DNA of 52,255 nucleotides from Bacteroidota bacterium (GTDB lineage: Bacteria > Bacteroidota > Bacteroidia > B-17B0 > Aurantibacillaceae): the NCBI GenBank assembly GCA_963169355.1, contig CAUJCR010000041.1, positions 1-52,255 of the forward strand, in the 5' to 3' direction. The position numbers and the translations under genes are program-made. Shown in pieces: positions 6,816 through 15,404 of the stretch. Position 1 is the first letter of the stretch. Each line of letters opens with the position of its first letter. A model generated the notes under the pieces. It made no database searches. It had not been told where the DNA came from and worked only from the letters and a program-made list of their open reading frames with translations.

Positions 6816-7238
6816 ATGAAAAAACTATTCGCCTTTTTATTTAGTATATCAGTTTTATGTTCCTTGGGTCAAAATCCCGAATGGAAAAAAGAACAATTGA
6901 TGCCTGCAAAAGAATTAGCCGATAAAATAAATGCTAATACCAAAGATAAACCACTTATTTTTAATGTGGGGCCAATGGATAATATTAAAACTGCTGTATC
7001 ACTTGGTTTTGCCACCAACGCTACATTTGGCGAACGTCTTAAATCGGCTCTTACCATGGAAAGTAAAAATAAAGCCATTGTGGTGTATTGTGGTTGTTGC
7101 TCATCTAAAACTTGCCCTAATATTAAACCAGCCTATGACATGCTATTGTCATTAGGGTTTAAAAACACCAAAATTTTAGATATTCCTGAAAACCTTAAAC
7201 CTGACTGGGTTGCCAAAGGTTATCCAATGGAAAAATAA
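6816..7238 (+). CDS. Exported rhodanese-like domain protein
   Basis: 140 residues with an N-terminal signal peptide (about 1-18, FLFSISVLCSLG). The rest fits a rhodanese fold: PAKELADKI, PLIFNVGP at the position of the usual D-x-R strand, and an active-site-like loop IVVYCGCCSSKTCPN (about 88-102). This loop has several Cys instead of one and is followed by KPAYDMLLSLGF, typical of single-domain rhodaneses. Likely periplasmic; sulfur transfer or thiol/metal handling is plausible but the substrate is unknown. It is monocistronic, between the recombinase terminator and thrS. Confidence 0.8.
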   Translation: MKKLFAFLFSISVLCSLGQNPEWKKEQLMPAKELADKINANTKDKPLIFNVGPMDNIKTAVSLGFATNATFGERLKSALTMESKNKAIVVYCGCCSSKTCPNIKPAYDMLLSLGFKNTKILDIPENLKPDWVAKGYPMEK

Positions 7239-7306
7239 ATTCTATCTAAAACTAGGCATCTGTTAGACATATTTTTAGTATTCAGCTAAAATTTAATAAA
7301 TAATAG

Positions 7307-7314
7307 TATCTTTG
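7307..7314 (+). promoter_or_regulatory. -7 box of the thrS operon
   Basis: TATCTTTG, perfect TAnnTTTG, about 45 bases before the thrS ATG. The leader contains a small GTGGG/CCCAC stem (7332-7349) close to the start codon that could modulate translation. Confidence 0.5.
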
Positions 7315-7358
7315 TCACCCTAAAATTTAAACCCACACTTGTAAGTGGGAGCAATAGT

Positions 7359-9302
7359 ATGATAAAGATAACATTACCAGATGGTTCAATTCGTGAGTAC
7401 GAAAAGGGAACCAGCTCGATGCAAATAGCACTGAGCATTAGCGAAGGATTAGCACGTAATGTGCTTTCAGCAAAAGTAAACGGCGAAGTCATTGACGCCA
7501 ATCGCCCCATTAATCAAGACAGTACCTTAAGTCTATTAACGTGGAACGATACCGAAGGTAAAAACACATTATGGCATTCATCTGCGCACTTATTAGCCGA
7601 AGCTCTTGAGGCGCTTTATCCAAAAGTGAAATTTTGGGTAGGCCCACCGTTAGAAAATGGTTTTTATTACGATGTGGACTTAAATGGCGAAGAATTATCG
7701 CCTGCCGATTTCGAAAAAATTGAAGCTAAAATGCTAGAGCTGGCTCGCAAAAATAGTGAGTACATTCGAAAAGAAATTAGCAAAGCCGAAGCCATACAGT
7801 ATTTTACCGAAAAGGGAGATGAATATAAACTCGATTTACTAGAGCGCCTTGATGATGGCAATATAACCCTATACACACAAGGCAATTTTACCGATTTGTG
7901 CCGTGGACCACACATTCCTAACACCAGTTTTATTAAAGCGGTGAAAGTTTTAAATATTGCCGGTGCTTATTGGAAAGGTGACGAAAAAAATAAAATGCTT
8001 ACTCGAATTTATGGTATTGCTTTTCCAAAGGAAAAAGAATTAAAGGATTATCTTGTTTTGCTAGAAGAAGCTAAAAAAAGAGATCACCGTAAGTTGGGGA
8101 AAGAACTAGAGTTATTTACTTTTTCAGAAAAAGTAGGATTGGGTTTACCATTGTGGTTGCCTAAAGGCACCATGTTGCGCGAACGCCTTATTCAATTTAT
8201 GCAAAAAGCACAAGTAAAAGCAGGTTATTTACCTGTGGTTACACCACATATTGCACAAAAAGAATTATACGTTTGTTCTGGACACTACGAAAAATATGGT
8301 GCCGATTCGTTTCAACCAATACGAACTCCACACGAGGGCGAAGAATTTTATTTAAAACCCATGAATTGCCCGCACCATTGCGAAATTTATAAATCATCGC
8401 CTAAATCTTACAAAGAATTACCTGTTAGATATGCCGAATTTGGGACTGTTTACCGCTACGAACAAAAAGGCGAATTACATGGTTTAACTCGCGTAAGAGG
8501 TTTTACACAAGACGATGCACATTTATTTTGTCGCCCCGATCAAGTAAAAGAAGAATTTTTAAAGGTTATTGACCTTGTGTTGCATGTATTTAATGCCCTC
8601 GATTTTAAAGATTATACGGCACAAATTTCGTTGCGCGACCCCGAAAATAAGTCGAAATATATTGGCACCGACGAAAATTGGGAACTAGCCGAAAAAGCCA
8701 TCATAGAGTCTGCTAACGAAAAAGGCTTAAAAACTGTAACTGAATTAGGAGAAGCTGCTTTTTATGGCCCTAAGCTTGATTTTATGGTAAAAGATGCTTT
8801 AGGTCGTAAGTGGCAATTAGGTACCATTCAGGTAGATTACAACTTACCCGAGCGTTTTGAATTGGAATTTACAGGCTCCGATAACCAAAAACATCGCCCT
8901 GTTATGATTCATAGAGCGCCATTTGGTAGCTTAGAACGTTTTATAGCTGTACTTATTGAGCACTGCGCTGGTAAATTTCCACTTTGGCTCACCCCCGATC
9001 AAGTAGCCATTTTGCCTATCAGTGAAAAATATAATGATTATGCAAAAAAAGTTTTAGAATTACTAAATATTTCCGATATTCGCGGCCTTGTTGATGAGAG
9101 AAATGAAAAGATTGGGAAGAAAATTAGAGATAATGAGTTAAATAAAATACCATTTATGCTCATTGTAGGAGAAAAAGAGGCCGAAGAAGGAACTGTAGCT
9201 GTGAGAGAGCAAGGTAAAGGAGATTTAGGAACAATGAAGATTGAAGAGTTTGCAAAACTTATTCAATCAAATATTGAAAACGATTTTAAACAAAAAAATT
9301 AA
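7359..9302 (+). CDS. thrS: Threonyl-tRNA synthetase
   Basis: 647 residues, normal length. It attaches threonine to tRNA-Thr in the cytoplasm. Domains in order: N-terminal TGS (about 1-60, [14 protein letters not shown]), the second editing domain with the [16 protein letters not shown] motif (about 75-90) and the CRGPHIPNT loop, class II catalytic core with motif 2 ([20 protein letters not shown]), the zinc Cys in [10 protein letters not shown] (C337), motif 3 ([12 protein letters not shown]), and C-terminal anticodon-binding domain (QVAILPIS...). It is first in thrS-infC-rpmI-rplT, 25 bases upstream of infC. Confidence 0.98.
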   Translation: MIKITLPDGSIREYEKGTSSMQIALSISEGLARNVLSAKVNGEVIDANRPINQDSTLSLLTWNDTEGKNTLWHSSAHLLAEALEALYPKVKFWVGPPLENGFYYDVDLNGEELSPADFEKIEAKMLELARKNSEYIRKEISKAEAIQYFTEKGDEYKLDLLERLDDGNITLYTQGNFTDLCRGPHIPNTSFIKAVKVLNIAGAYWKGDEKNKMLTRIYGIAFPKEKELKDYLVLLEEAKKRDHRKLGKELELFTFSEKVGLGLPLWLPKGTMLRERLIQFMQKAQVKAGYLPVVTPHIAQKELYVCSGHYEKYGADSFQPIRTPHEGEEFYLKPMNCPHHCEIYKSSPKSYKELPVRYAEFGTVYRYEQKGELHGLTRVRGFTQDDAHLFCRPDQVKEEFLKVIDLVLHVFNALDFKDYTAQISLRDPENKSKYIGTDENWELAEKAIIESANEKGLKTVTELGEAAFYGPKLDFMVKDALGRKWQLGTIQVDYNLPERFELEFTGSDNQKHRPVMIHRAPFGSLERFIAVLIEHCAGKFPLWLTPDQVAILPISEKYNDYAKKVLELLNISDIRGLVDERNEKIGKKIRDNELNKIPFMLIVGEKEAEEGTVAVREQGKGDLGTMKIEEFAKLIQSNIENDFKQKN

Positions 9303-9315
9303 GTATAACTAAAAA

Positions 9316-9323
9316 GCGGAGGT
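9316..9323 (+). promoter_or_regulatory. Strong Shine-Dalgarno site fixing the infC start
   Basis: GCGGAGGT followed by AACC and then ATT at 9328. Such a site is rare among the other genes here, whose upstream regions are A-rich without SD. It decides the non-AUG start of infC. Confidence 0.8.
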
Positions 9324-9327
9324 AACC

Positions 9328-9960
9328 ATTAACGTTTTTAAAAAACCGACCACGAATACCGTTACGAATCAAACTAATAACGGTGCACCAAAACCAGAAT
9401 TTAAACGCCCTAAGGGTTTAAAAGAAGGTTTTAAAAGACCAGGCGTAAAGGAAGATTTACATCGAATCAATGGGAATATTAGAAATACACCCATGGTTCG
9501 TGTTGTTGGAGAAGATATCGAAACAGGAGTTTACCCAATAGCTAAAGCCATAGCAATGGCTGAAGAATTAGGTGTAGATTTAGTAGAAATAGCTCCCAAT
9601 GTAGATCCGCCAGTGTGTAGAGTGGTTGATTATGGTAAGTTTTTATATGAACTAAAAAAGAAAGCAAAAGAGGTAAAAGCAAAAGCATCAAAAGTAGTTG
9701 TAAAAGATATTCGTTTTGGACCACATACCGATGAGCATGATTTTCAGTTTAAAAAGAACCATGCCATTAAGTTTTTGCAAGAAGGAAGTAAAGTAAAAGC
9801 CTTTGTGTTTTTTAGAGGACGTGAAATTGTGTTTAAAGAACAAGGCGAAATTTTATTACTTCGTTTTGCTTCAGAATTAGAAGATTACGGAAAAGCTGAG
9901 CAATTACCCGTATTAGAAGGAAAGAAAATGCTCATGGTATTATCACCAAAGAAAAAGTAA
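9328..9960 (+). CDS. infC: Translation initiation factor IF-3, ATT start
   Basis: 210 residues when read from ATT 9328; an ATG-only reading would start at 9493 and lose the N-terminal domain. The ATT is preceded by GGAGGT, and the added 55 codons include the family signature HRINGNIR...VRVVGED, with a basic low-complexity tail ([15 protein letters not shown]). The N-domain (to about 125) is linked by a Lys-rich helix ([13 protein letters not shown]) to the C-domain ([19 protein letters not shown]). IF-3 binds the 30S subunit and rejects non-standard start codons, so a rare AUU start lets it regulate its own synthesis in well-studied bacteria; the same logic is inferred here. It sits between thrS and rpmI. 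Confidence 0.93.
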   Translation: MNVFKKPTTNTVTNQTNNGAPKPEFKRPKGLKEGFKRPGVKEDLHRINGNIRNTPMVRVVGEDIETGVYPIAKAIAMAEELGVDLVEIAPNVDPPVCRVVDYGKFLYELKKKAKEVKAKASKVVVKDIRFGPHTDEHDFQFKKNHAIKFLQEGSKVKAFVFFRGREIVFKEQGEILLLRFASELEDYGKAEQLPVLEGKKMLMVLSPKKK

Positions 9961-9990
9961 GTACTAACAAATAAATAAAATAAAGTAAAA

Positions 9991-10185
9991 ATGCCAAAAA
10001 TGAAAACAAACTCCAGCGCAAAGAAGAGATTCTCTGTAACTGGGTCCGGCAAGATTAAGAGAAAACATGCCTACAAAAGTCATATTTTGACAAAAAAAGG
10101 CACTAAACAAAAACGTGCGTTAACCAAATCAGGCTTAGTACATGAGCGTGATATGAACAACGTAAAGTTTTTATTAGCCATGTAA
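9991..10185 (+). CDS. rpmI: 50S ribosomal protein L35
   Basis: 64 residues, very basic, with the typical start [23 protein letters not shown] and end of the L35 family. Structural protein of the large ribosomal subunit. It lies 30 bases after infC and before rplT in the conserved operon. Confidence 0.97.
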   Translation: MPKMKTNSSAKKRFSVTGSGKIKRKHAYKSHILTKKGTKQKRALTKSGLVHERDMNNVKFLLAM

Positions 10186-10199
10186 TTCAACTTAAGTCG

Positions 10200-10243
10200 A
10201 ACCGGAAATTAGGTTTAAAAAAACAAATGTTTAACCCCGGTTT
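10200..10243 (+). promoter_or_regulatory. Hairpin between rpmI and rplT
   Basis: AACCGG (10200-10205) pairs with CCGGTT (10237-10242), with further pairing of AGGTTTAA and TTAACC inside. L20 represses its own operon by binding RNA in E. coli, so this could be an L20-responsive element, but no known consensus is recognised. Confidence 0.3.
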
Positions 10244-10298
10244 TATGTAAAAAGTGTCATAAAAAAAGACCACGTAAAACCAAAAACAAAAAAAAGAA

Positions 10299-10643
10299 AT
10301 GCCACGTTCAGTAAATCATGTAGCTAGTAGAGCTCGCAGAAAAAAAATCCTTAATTTAACCAAAGGTTATTGGGGTGCAAGAGGTAATGTTTGGACAATA
10401 GCCAAAAATACCCTTGAAAAAGGTTTATCGTATGCTTACCGCGATCGTAAAACCAAAAAACGCAATATGCGTTCGTTATGGATTCAACGTATTAATGCTG
10501 GCGTTCGTCAGTATGGTATGAGTTACAGCGAATTCATTGGAAAAGTAAATGCTAAAAACATTAACTTAAACCGTAAAGTATTAGCTGATTTAGCAATGAA
10601 TCATCCAGAAGCATTTAAAGCTATTGTTGATCAAGTAAAATAA
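10299..10643 (+). CDS. rplT: 50S ribosomal protein L20
   Basis: 114 residues. Typical L20: basic N-terminal helix ([16 protein letters not shown]), [15 protein letters not shown], then YAYRDRK and [19 protein letters not shown]. It binds 23S rRNA early in large-subunit assembly and in other bacteria also represses its operon. Last gene of the thrS-infC-rpmI-rplT unit, followed by a strong terminator. Confidence 0.98.
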   Translation: MPRSVNHVASRARRKKILNLTKGYWGARGNVWTIAKNTLEKGLSYAYRDRKTKKRNMRSLWIQRINAGVRQYGMSYSEFIGKVNAKNINLNRKVLADLAMNHPEAFKAIVDQVK

Positions 10644-10664
10644 TAACTTAAATAGTTTCCCATT

Positions 10665-10694
10665 AAAAAAGCCATTCAGTCGAATGGCTTTTTT
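10665..10694 (+). terminator. Terminator of the ribosomal protein operon
   Basis: A-tract, stem GCCATTC / GAATGGC with AGTC loop, T-tract. Works symmetrically on paper. Confidence 0.9.
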
Positions 10695-10710
10695 AGTTTC
10701 AATATGTTTT

Positions 10711-10880
10711 AACCCAGATTATGCATTAGCAATTCTATTACAAGCTAAAATCCCTGCAAAATATGAGGCTTCGCAACTTTTTCTCAATCACCGTAGCAGT
10801 GGCTACGCTTCATTCGTAAAAGTTCATATTTTATTGGCCTTTTAACTCTCATTACTAATTTCTAATGCACAATCTGGGTT
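10711..10880. repeat. Nested palindromic element (MITE- or REP-like)
   Basis: About 170 bp with outer inverted repeats AACCCAGATTATGCATTAG (10711-10729) and its near-complement ending CTAATGCACAATCTGGGTT (10862-10880). The arms match over about 24 bases with two mismatches. Inner pairs include AAAATATGA/TCATATTTT and the central CGTAGC-AGTG-GCTACG. No ORF. The flanks are TTAA-like on both sides (10707-10712 and 10878-10883). It fills the space between the rplT terminator and the stop of the subunit IV gene. No second copy was seen in this window. Confidence 0.6.
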
Positions 10881-10886
10881 TAAGAA

Positions 10887-11360
10887 TTAGTGATGACCTT
10901 CTTCAGCATGAGCATCAGAATGTGCTGCGCCATGAGCACCATGAGCTGCCTCTAGGTTTTTCTTTTGTTGCACAAATGTAGATTCTACACGTGTATGATT
11001 TTCAGGCTTTCCAAAATAAGTACCTTCTACTAATAAGATAAAAATAGCATAACCTATAAGTAAAGTATATGGTATTAGTATCACGTATTTAAAGTAACTT
11101 ACTTCATGCCCTAAGTGCATAAACCACCAAACAATAGCAGCAGCCTTAGCAATAGTTAATGTGATAAAGAAAAACTTTAACCATGTAGTCCCAGACCATC
11201 CTTGACCCGGAGCCATAAAACCAATTACTAATTCAACTAAAGTAATAATAAGCATCACCCAAAACACATTCCAAAGTGTACGACGGGCTTTTTTCCCATC
11301 TTCTTCACTGTGTTGAGACATAAACTCATAAGCAGGGTAATCATCGTTAAATTCTGACAT
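10887..11360 (-). CDS. Cytochrome c oxidase subunit IV-like protein
   Basis: 157 residues. Three membrane segments (about 27-50, 60-83, 90-112), the last two bracketing WWFMHLGHE, match the prokaryotic subunit IV (COX4_pro/CyoD-like) family of haem-copper oxidases. The C-terminus is a His/Ala-rich tail (AHGAHGAAHSDAHAEEGHH) that could bind metal, possibly copper, but this is inference. It is last in the leftward cluster ctaB, two subunit III genes, subunit IV. It likely stabilises the oxidase and has no catalytic residues itself. Confidence 0.85.
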   Translation of the reverse strand: MSEFNDDYPAYEFMSQHSEEDGKKARRTLWNVFWVMLIITLVELVIGFMAPGQGWSGTTWLKFFFITLTIAKAAAIVWWFMHLGHEVSYFKYVILIPYTLLIGYAIFILLVEGTYFGKPENHTRVESTFVQQKKNLEAAHGAHGAAHSDAHAEEGHH

Positions 11361-11408
11361 AATCTATTTTATTTTATATTGTTATTTAATTTAGTTAATG
11401 AAAGTTTA

Positions 11409-12140
11409 TTATAATAAGTAGAAGAAGGTAAATACAAATACCCACACTAAATCTACGAAGTGCCAGTATAAACCTACTTTTTCTACCATTTCATAATGAC
11501 CACGTTTTTCGTAGGTATTATTAATCACATTTAAGAAAATAATAAAGTTAATTACTACACCCGAAAATACGTGGAAACCATGGAAACCAGTAATAAAGAA
11601 GAAACAGTTAGCAAACTGAGGTACAGCCACAGCATACTCGTTTATAGTCATATTAGCACCATAAATAGTTTGAGTTACATATTTACCAAGCTCTGGATCC
11701 CATACTGAACCAACTGCACCATGCTCGGTACCTACAATAAAATGATACCATTCCCAAGCTTGAGAAAGCACGAAAGTAGCACCACCTACAATTGTCCAAA
11801 ACATCCAAACGATTACTTTTTTCTTATCTTTTCTATGTCCTGCCTCAACCGCTAATACCATAGTTACAGAAGACATAATGAGGATAAAAGTCATTAACCC
11901 CACATAAGCTAATGGAATATGCTGCTCTACAAATGGGAAGTGAGTAAACACATCTTCTGCCTTAGGCCAATCAGCCGCATACTTGTGGCGGAAAAAGCCA
12001 TAGGCACATAATAAACCACCAAAAGTTAAAGCATCGGATACAAGGAAAAACCACATCATTATTTTTCCATAGCTTAAGCGAAATGGGGATTGACCACCAT
12101 CCCAAGCGTGTTTTGAATCAATTTCTGTACTGTGAGACAT
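11409..12140 (-). CDS. Cytochrome c oxidase subunit III (long paralogue)
   Basis: 243 residues with about six or seven membrane segments. Subunit III signatures: SPFRLSYGKIMMWFFLVSDALTFGGLL at the start, WEWYHF, FITGFHGFHVFSGV and the C-terminal VGLYWHFVDLVWVFVFTFFYL. It is a non-catalytic core subunit of aa3/caa3 oxidases in the inner membrane. It lies 51 bases after the shorter paralogue (12192-12800), an arrangement frequent in Bacteroidota. The catalytic subunits I and II are not in this window. Confidence 0.9.
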   Translation of the reverse strand: MSHSTEIDSKHAWDGGQSPFRLSYGKIMMWFFLVSDALTFGGLLCAYGFFRHKYAADWPKAEDVFTHFPFVEQHIPLAYVGLMTFILIMSSVTMVLAVEAGHRKDKKKVIVWMFWTIVGGATFVLSQAWEWYHFIVGTEHGAVGSVWDPELGKYVTQTIYGANMTINEYAVAVPQFANCFFFITGFHGFHVFSGVVINFIIFLNVINNTYEKRGHYEMVEKVGLYWHFVDLVWVFVFTFFYLL

Positions 12141-12191
12141 AATTTTAATTTAATTGATTAAGTGTTTTTTTAAGAATTTTTGGGTACAAGT

Positions 12192-12800
12192 TTAGCGAAA
12201 AAAATATAAAAACAAAAACAAATATACCCATAAAATATCAAGAAAGTGCCAATAAATAGAACAAAGTTCAATTCCTAGCATATTTTGGGCATTGTATCTT
12301 CCTTTTAACCCTTTAATGAGGGTAACAAATAATGCTATCATTCCCGCAAACAAGTGTAATAAATGAATAAACGTAATTATGTATAAAAACGAACCCGAAG
12401 CATTAGCCGATTTTCCTGCAAATACTATTTTTTGGCTAAATAACTCACTATAACCCTGAAATTGAAAAATAGTAAATAACAATCCTAGAATAAAGGTTAA
12501 TAGTAAGCCTACTACAATTCCCTTTTGATTATTTTTTTTAGCCGATTGATGACCGTAAAATAGGGTAATACTACTCGTAATTATTACAGCTGTACTTAGG
12601 TAAAATGCACTTGGTAATTGAAATACCAACCAGTTTCCATTATCAGCTCTTACAATATATGCACTAGTAAAACCAGCAAATAACATAATAATACTTACAA
12701 TGGCAGCCCACAACATAGGCTTAGCTGCTTTATTCCTAGCGTTTTTTAAATCAATAAACGCATCTGGGCTTGGTTTAATTTGTTCGATATTATTTTCCAT
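12192..12800 (-). CDS. Cytochrome c oxidase subunit III (short paralogue)
   Basis: 202 residues, five membrane segments. PMLWAAIVSIIMLFAGFTSAYIV, FIHLLHLFAGMIAL and IYWHFLDILWVYLFLFLYFF are subunit III features; it lacks the first two helices of seven-helix homologues, as common for bacterial five-helix versions. It starts 13 bases after ctaB, so the two are probably co-transcribed. Two different subunit III genes side by side probably serve one complex or exchange between complexes; the sequence does not decide. Confidence 0.88.
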   Translation of the reverse strand: MENNIEQIKPSPDAFIDLKNARNKAAKPMLWAAIVSIIMLFAGFTSAYIVRADNGNWLVFQLPSAFYLSTAVIITSSITLFYGHQSAKKNNQKGIVVGLLLTFILGLLFTIFQFQGYSELFSQKIVFAGKSANASGSFLYIITFIHLLHLFAGMIALFVTLIKGLKGRYNAQNMLGIELCSIYWHFLDILWVYLFLFLYFFR

Positions 12801-12813
12801 AATTATTTTTTTT

Positions 12814-13725
12814 TTAAATCATAAATTGATGTCCAAGCATTAATGCTAATTGAACAAGAGGTAAATAAATAAATGATCCAAACATTAATTTTCTGGCATC
12901 TTGCACAGCACCTGTTCGGTATAATTTATACGCCTGAGATATAAATATTAAACCCATAGCCGCAACTACAGTAGCCGAAATCCATCCAGTGTAATTAAAT
13001 AAAAAAGGCGTAATGGATATCGGAAATAAAGATAAGGTATAAATTAATATCTGAGATTTTGATACTTGGTCTCTTCCTCCTTTAGATGGTAACATAAAAA
13101 ATCCAGCTTTTTGATAATCATCATGGCTTACCCAAGCTATAGCCCAAAAATGTGGATATTGCCAAAAAAACTGAATTAAAAATAATAATAAGGCAAAAAA
13201 GGTAATATGTCCAAAACCATCCGTAGCAGCTATAGCACCTATTAAAGTAGGCAAAGCGCCTGGAAATGCGCCTACAAATACAGAGAATGGCGTAATTCGT
13301 TTGAGTGGCGTATAAACAAACGCGTATAGTAAAAAAGACACAAAACCGATAATTGCTGATAAAGGATTGGTAAAAACCCACAACATAACTGTACCTACAA
13401 CCACAAAAATAACACAAATCATCAGTGCTTGTTTAACCGTTAAATTCCCTGTAGGAAGTGGTCGTAGTTTAGTACGATCCATTAATTTATCTAAATCTTT
13501 TTCAATAATTTGATTTAAACCATTAGCAGCAGCTGTAATTAAAAAACCACCTACACAAATAGCTACCACTTGTTTCCATGTATAAGTATCGGCAACTGTA
13601 AAAAAAGTAATAATAGCTGATAATACCACTAAGGCAGATAACGAAAACTTAGTTAGTTTTTTAAGAGCCTTTAGTTTACCATAAACCACCATGGGTTGTT
13701 CTGAAATATGCGTTTCCGTTTGCAA
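12814..13725 (-). CDS. ctaB: Protoheme IX farnesyltransferase
   Basis: 303 residues from TTG 13725; an ATG at 13692 is an equally possible start and gives 292 residues. UbiA-type prenyltransferase that turns haem B into haem O for the oxidase. It has about eight or nine membrane segments; the prenyl-diphosphate binding motif NQIIEKDLDKLMDRT (about 70-84) and the second DD-type loop with SHDDYQKAGFFML are present. A perfect -7 box TAATTTTG lies on the minus strand at 13733-13740. First gene of the leftward oxidase cluster. Confidence 0.93.
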   Translation of the reverse strand: MQTETHISEQPMVVYGKLKALKKLTKFSLSALVVLSAIITFFTVADTYTWKQVVAICVGGFLITAAANGLNQIIEKDLDKLMDRTKLRPLPTGNLTVKQALMICVIFVVVGTVMLWVFTNPLSAIIGFVSFLLYAFVYTPLKRITPFSVFVGAFPGALPTLIGAIAATDGFGHITFFALLLFLIQFFWQYPHFWAIAWVSHDDYQKAGFFMLPSKGGRDQVSKSQILIYTLSLFPISITPFLFNYTGWISATVVAAMGLIFISQAYKLYRTGAVQDARKLMFGSFIYLPLVQLALMLGHQFMI

Positions 13726-13785
13726 AACAGCACAAAATTAATAATTAAACCGTATCGTTTTTGTTTTTTAGACTAAAGTTAAACA

Positions 13786-14490
13786 CTAATAGTTGTTGAA
13801 AAGAACCGAAAAAGCATTGCATACATACAAGCCTGCAGTTTCCGTTCTTAGGCGTGTATTTCCCAACGAAATAGCTTGATATTGATTATCAGTGGCTAGT
13901 TGTATTTCTTCGTTTGAAAAATCTCCCTCAGGACCAATTAACACCGTAACAGATTGTTGTTTGGGAATATGCGTTCCAATAACTGTTTTGGCATAATCGG
14001 CACAATGTGCTATTAACTTAATATTGGAAGTATCTTGTTGAATAAATGATTTAAAATCAATGATAGCATTTATTTTAGGAACATAAGCTTGCTGACTTTG
14101 TTTTACAGCACTTTCGGCCACTTTTATTATTCGTTCGTCTTTTACAACTGTGCGTTCAGAATTTTTACACTTTAAAAAAGATATTTCATCAATACCAATT
14201 TCAACGGCCTTTTCAACAAACCATTCTATTCTTTCAATATTCTTTGTAGGAGCAATGGCTATGTGTAATTTATAATTTCTACTTGGTTCAATAAATTGTT
14301 TTTGAGTTAAAGATACTGCACATTGTTTCGCATGAGCTGCCTCAATTTTGCCAATAGCCACAGTGCCTTTACCGTCAATTACTCTAATGATATCCCCTAC
14401 TTTATGTCTTAATACTTTTACACAATGCAGCGATTCGTCTTCATTTAAAATAGCTGCTTGGTTTTGTATGATTCCGAAAAAAGTATTCAT
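13786..14490 (-). CDS. rsmE: 16S rRNA (uracil-1498-N3)-methyltransferase
   Basis: 234 residues, usual length. N-terminal PUA-like domain (about 1-70, HCVKVLRHKVGDII) and C-terminal SPOUT methyltransferase with knot motifs VLIGPEGDFSNEE and SLGNTRLRTETAGLYV. It methylates U1498 in the decoding region of the small subunit rRNA using S-adenosylmethionine. It is expressed alone, in line with but separated from ctaB by 60 bases. Confidence 0.96.
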   Translation of the reverse strand: MNTFFGIIQNQAAILNEDESLHCVKVLRHKVGDIIRVIDGKGTVAIGKIEAAHAKQCAVSLTQKQFIEPSRNYKLHIAIAPTKNIERIEWFVEKAVEIGIDEISFLKCKNSERTVVKDERIIKVAESAVKQSQQAYVPKINAIIDFKSFIQQDTSNIKLIAHCADYAKTVIGTHIPKQQSVTVLIGPEGDFSNEEIQLATDNQYQAISLGNTRLRTETAGLYVCNAFSVLFNNY

Positions 14491-14578
14491 AAAAATAGCC
14501 CTTTGTTTTTTACAATTAAATATGAGGTAAAGATTTGATAAACTTAATGAAATACGAAGCTACAACATCTTGTTCAAT

Positions 14579-14610
14579 AAAAAAATCCTATGTGTTGATA
14601 TAGGATTTTT
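14579..14610 (-). terminator. Terminator of the tRNA-Met gene
   Basis: AAAAATCCTAT (14581-14591) pairs with ATAGGATTTTT (14600-14610), T-rich on the minus strand downstream of the tRNA. Confidence 0.75.
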
Positions 14611-14631
14611 TAATGAAGTTTTTTGAAGTGG

Positions 14632-14705
14632 TGCTCCCACAGGGACTCGAACCCCGCACCCCCTGATTATGAGTCAGATGCTCTAACCGACTGAGCTATA
14701 GGAGC
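14632..14705 (-). tRNA. tRNA-Met (anticodon CAT)
   Basis: A 74-nt cloverleaf. Acceptor GCTCCTA pairs with TGGGAGC (one G-T), D arm contains AGCTCAGTCGGTTAGAGC, anticodon stem-loop CTGACTCATAATCAG, T arm GCGGGGTTCGAGTCCCTGT. The CCA end is not encoded. The first base pair is G-C and there are no three consecutive G-C pairs at the bottom of the anticodon stem, so it is not the initiator. It could be elongator Met or a CAT-reading Ile tRNA modified by TilS; Met is favoured. Confidence 0.95.
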
Positions 14706-14747
14706 AATCTAAACAATTTCTTATTCAGATTTTGCGTGGCAAAAGTA

Positions 14748-14755
14748 TATATTTG
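14748..14755 (+). promoter_or_regulatory. -7 box of the HAD phosphatase gene
   Basis: TATATTTG, perfect TAnnTTTG, 19 bases before the ATG at 14775. Confidence 0.5.
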
Positions 14756-14774
14756 TATTTGATTATCAAAATAA

Positions 14775-15404
14775 ATGACCAAAATAAAAAATATAATTTT
14801 CGATTTAGGTGGCGTGATTATTAACTTAGATATTCCTTTAACCATAAAGGAATTTAATCAATTCACTCATCAACCATTTGAAAAATTATACAATCAACTA
14901 CAACAAAACGAATTGTTTGATTTATTTGATAAAGGTCTTGTAAGCGAACAAACATTTTTTAAGCAATTAAATAACCTCATTGGCGAACAAGCAAGTACAC
15001 AACAACTGATGAATGCTTGGAATGCGATGTTATTAGATTTTCCTTTGCATCGTTTGCAATTACTTCAAAGTTTAAAACCTAAGTATCGAACATTTTTATT
15101 AAGTAATACAAACGAAACACACATTACTGCTTTTGAAAATATATTATGGCAAGAGCATCAATTAAAAAGTTTAGATACTTTTTTTGAAAAGAGTTATTAT
15201 TCATGCAGAATAGGCATGAGAAAACCTGAAATAGATATTTTTCAACGAGTTGTACAAGAAAACAACTTAATTCCTCAAGAAACTTTATTTATTGACGACT
15301 CACCGCAACACATTGAAGGTGCTATAAAAATAGGTTTACAAGCCGTATTACTTGATAAACATAAAGATATTAGTACTTTATTAAAAGAACTCGAAATCTA
15401 CTAA
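14775..15404 (+). CDS. HAD-family phosphatase (YihX-like)
   Basis: 209 residues. HAD motifs in order: NIIFDLGGVIINLD (motif I; the second Asp is replaced by Gly as in the YihX branch), FLLSNTNETH (motif II), GMRKPEIDIF (motif III, Lys) and LFIDDSPQHIEGA (motif IV). The all-helical cap (about 20-90) fits subclass I. A cytoplasmic hydrolase of a small phosphorylated metabolite; the substrate cannot be told. Its stop codon overlaps the stop of the convergent lipoprotein gene. Confidence 0.88.
   Translation: MTKIKNIIFDLGGVIINLDIPLTIKEFNQFTHQPFEKLYNQLQQNELFDLFDKGLVSEQTFFKQLNNLIGEQASTQQLMNAWNAMLLDFPLHRLQLLQSLKPKYRTFLLSNTNETHITAFENILWQEHQLKSLDTFFEKSYYSCRIGMRKPEIDIFQRVVQENNLIPQETLFIDDSPQHIEGAIKIGLQAVLLDKHKDISTLLKELEIY

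Noticed and set aside
7315..7358. T-box or tRNA-mimic leader before thrS
   Set aside because: The leader is only ~45 bases with a 5-bp stem; no T-box sequence or specifier loop fits.
10711..10880. Another attC-like site
   Set aside because: Arms begin AACCCAG/CTGGGTT without a GTTRRRY-type outer core in the right order, and it sits between housekeeping genes with no cassette-like unit.
10887..13725. Reading the oxidase cluster as incomplete or degraded because subunits I and II are missing
   Set aside because: ctaB, two subunit III genes and subunit IV are all intact; Bacteroidota often place subunits I and II elsewhere, so absence in the window is not evidence of decay.
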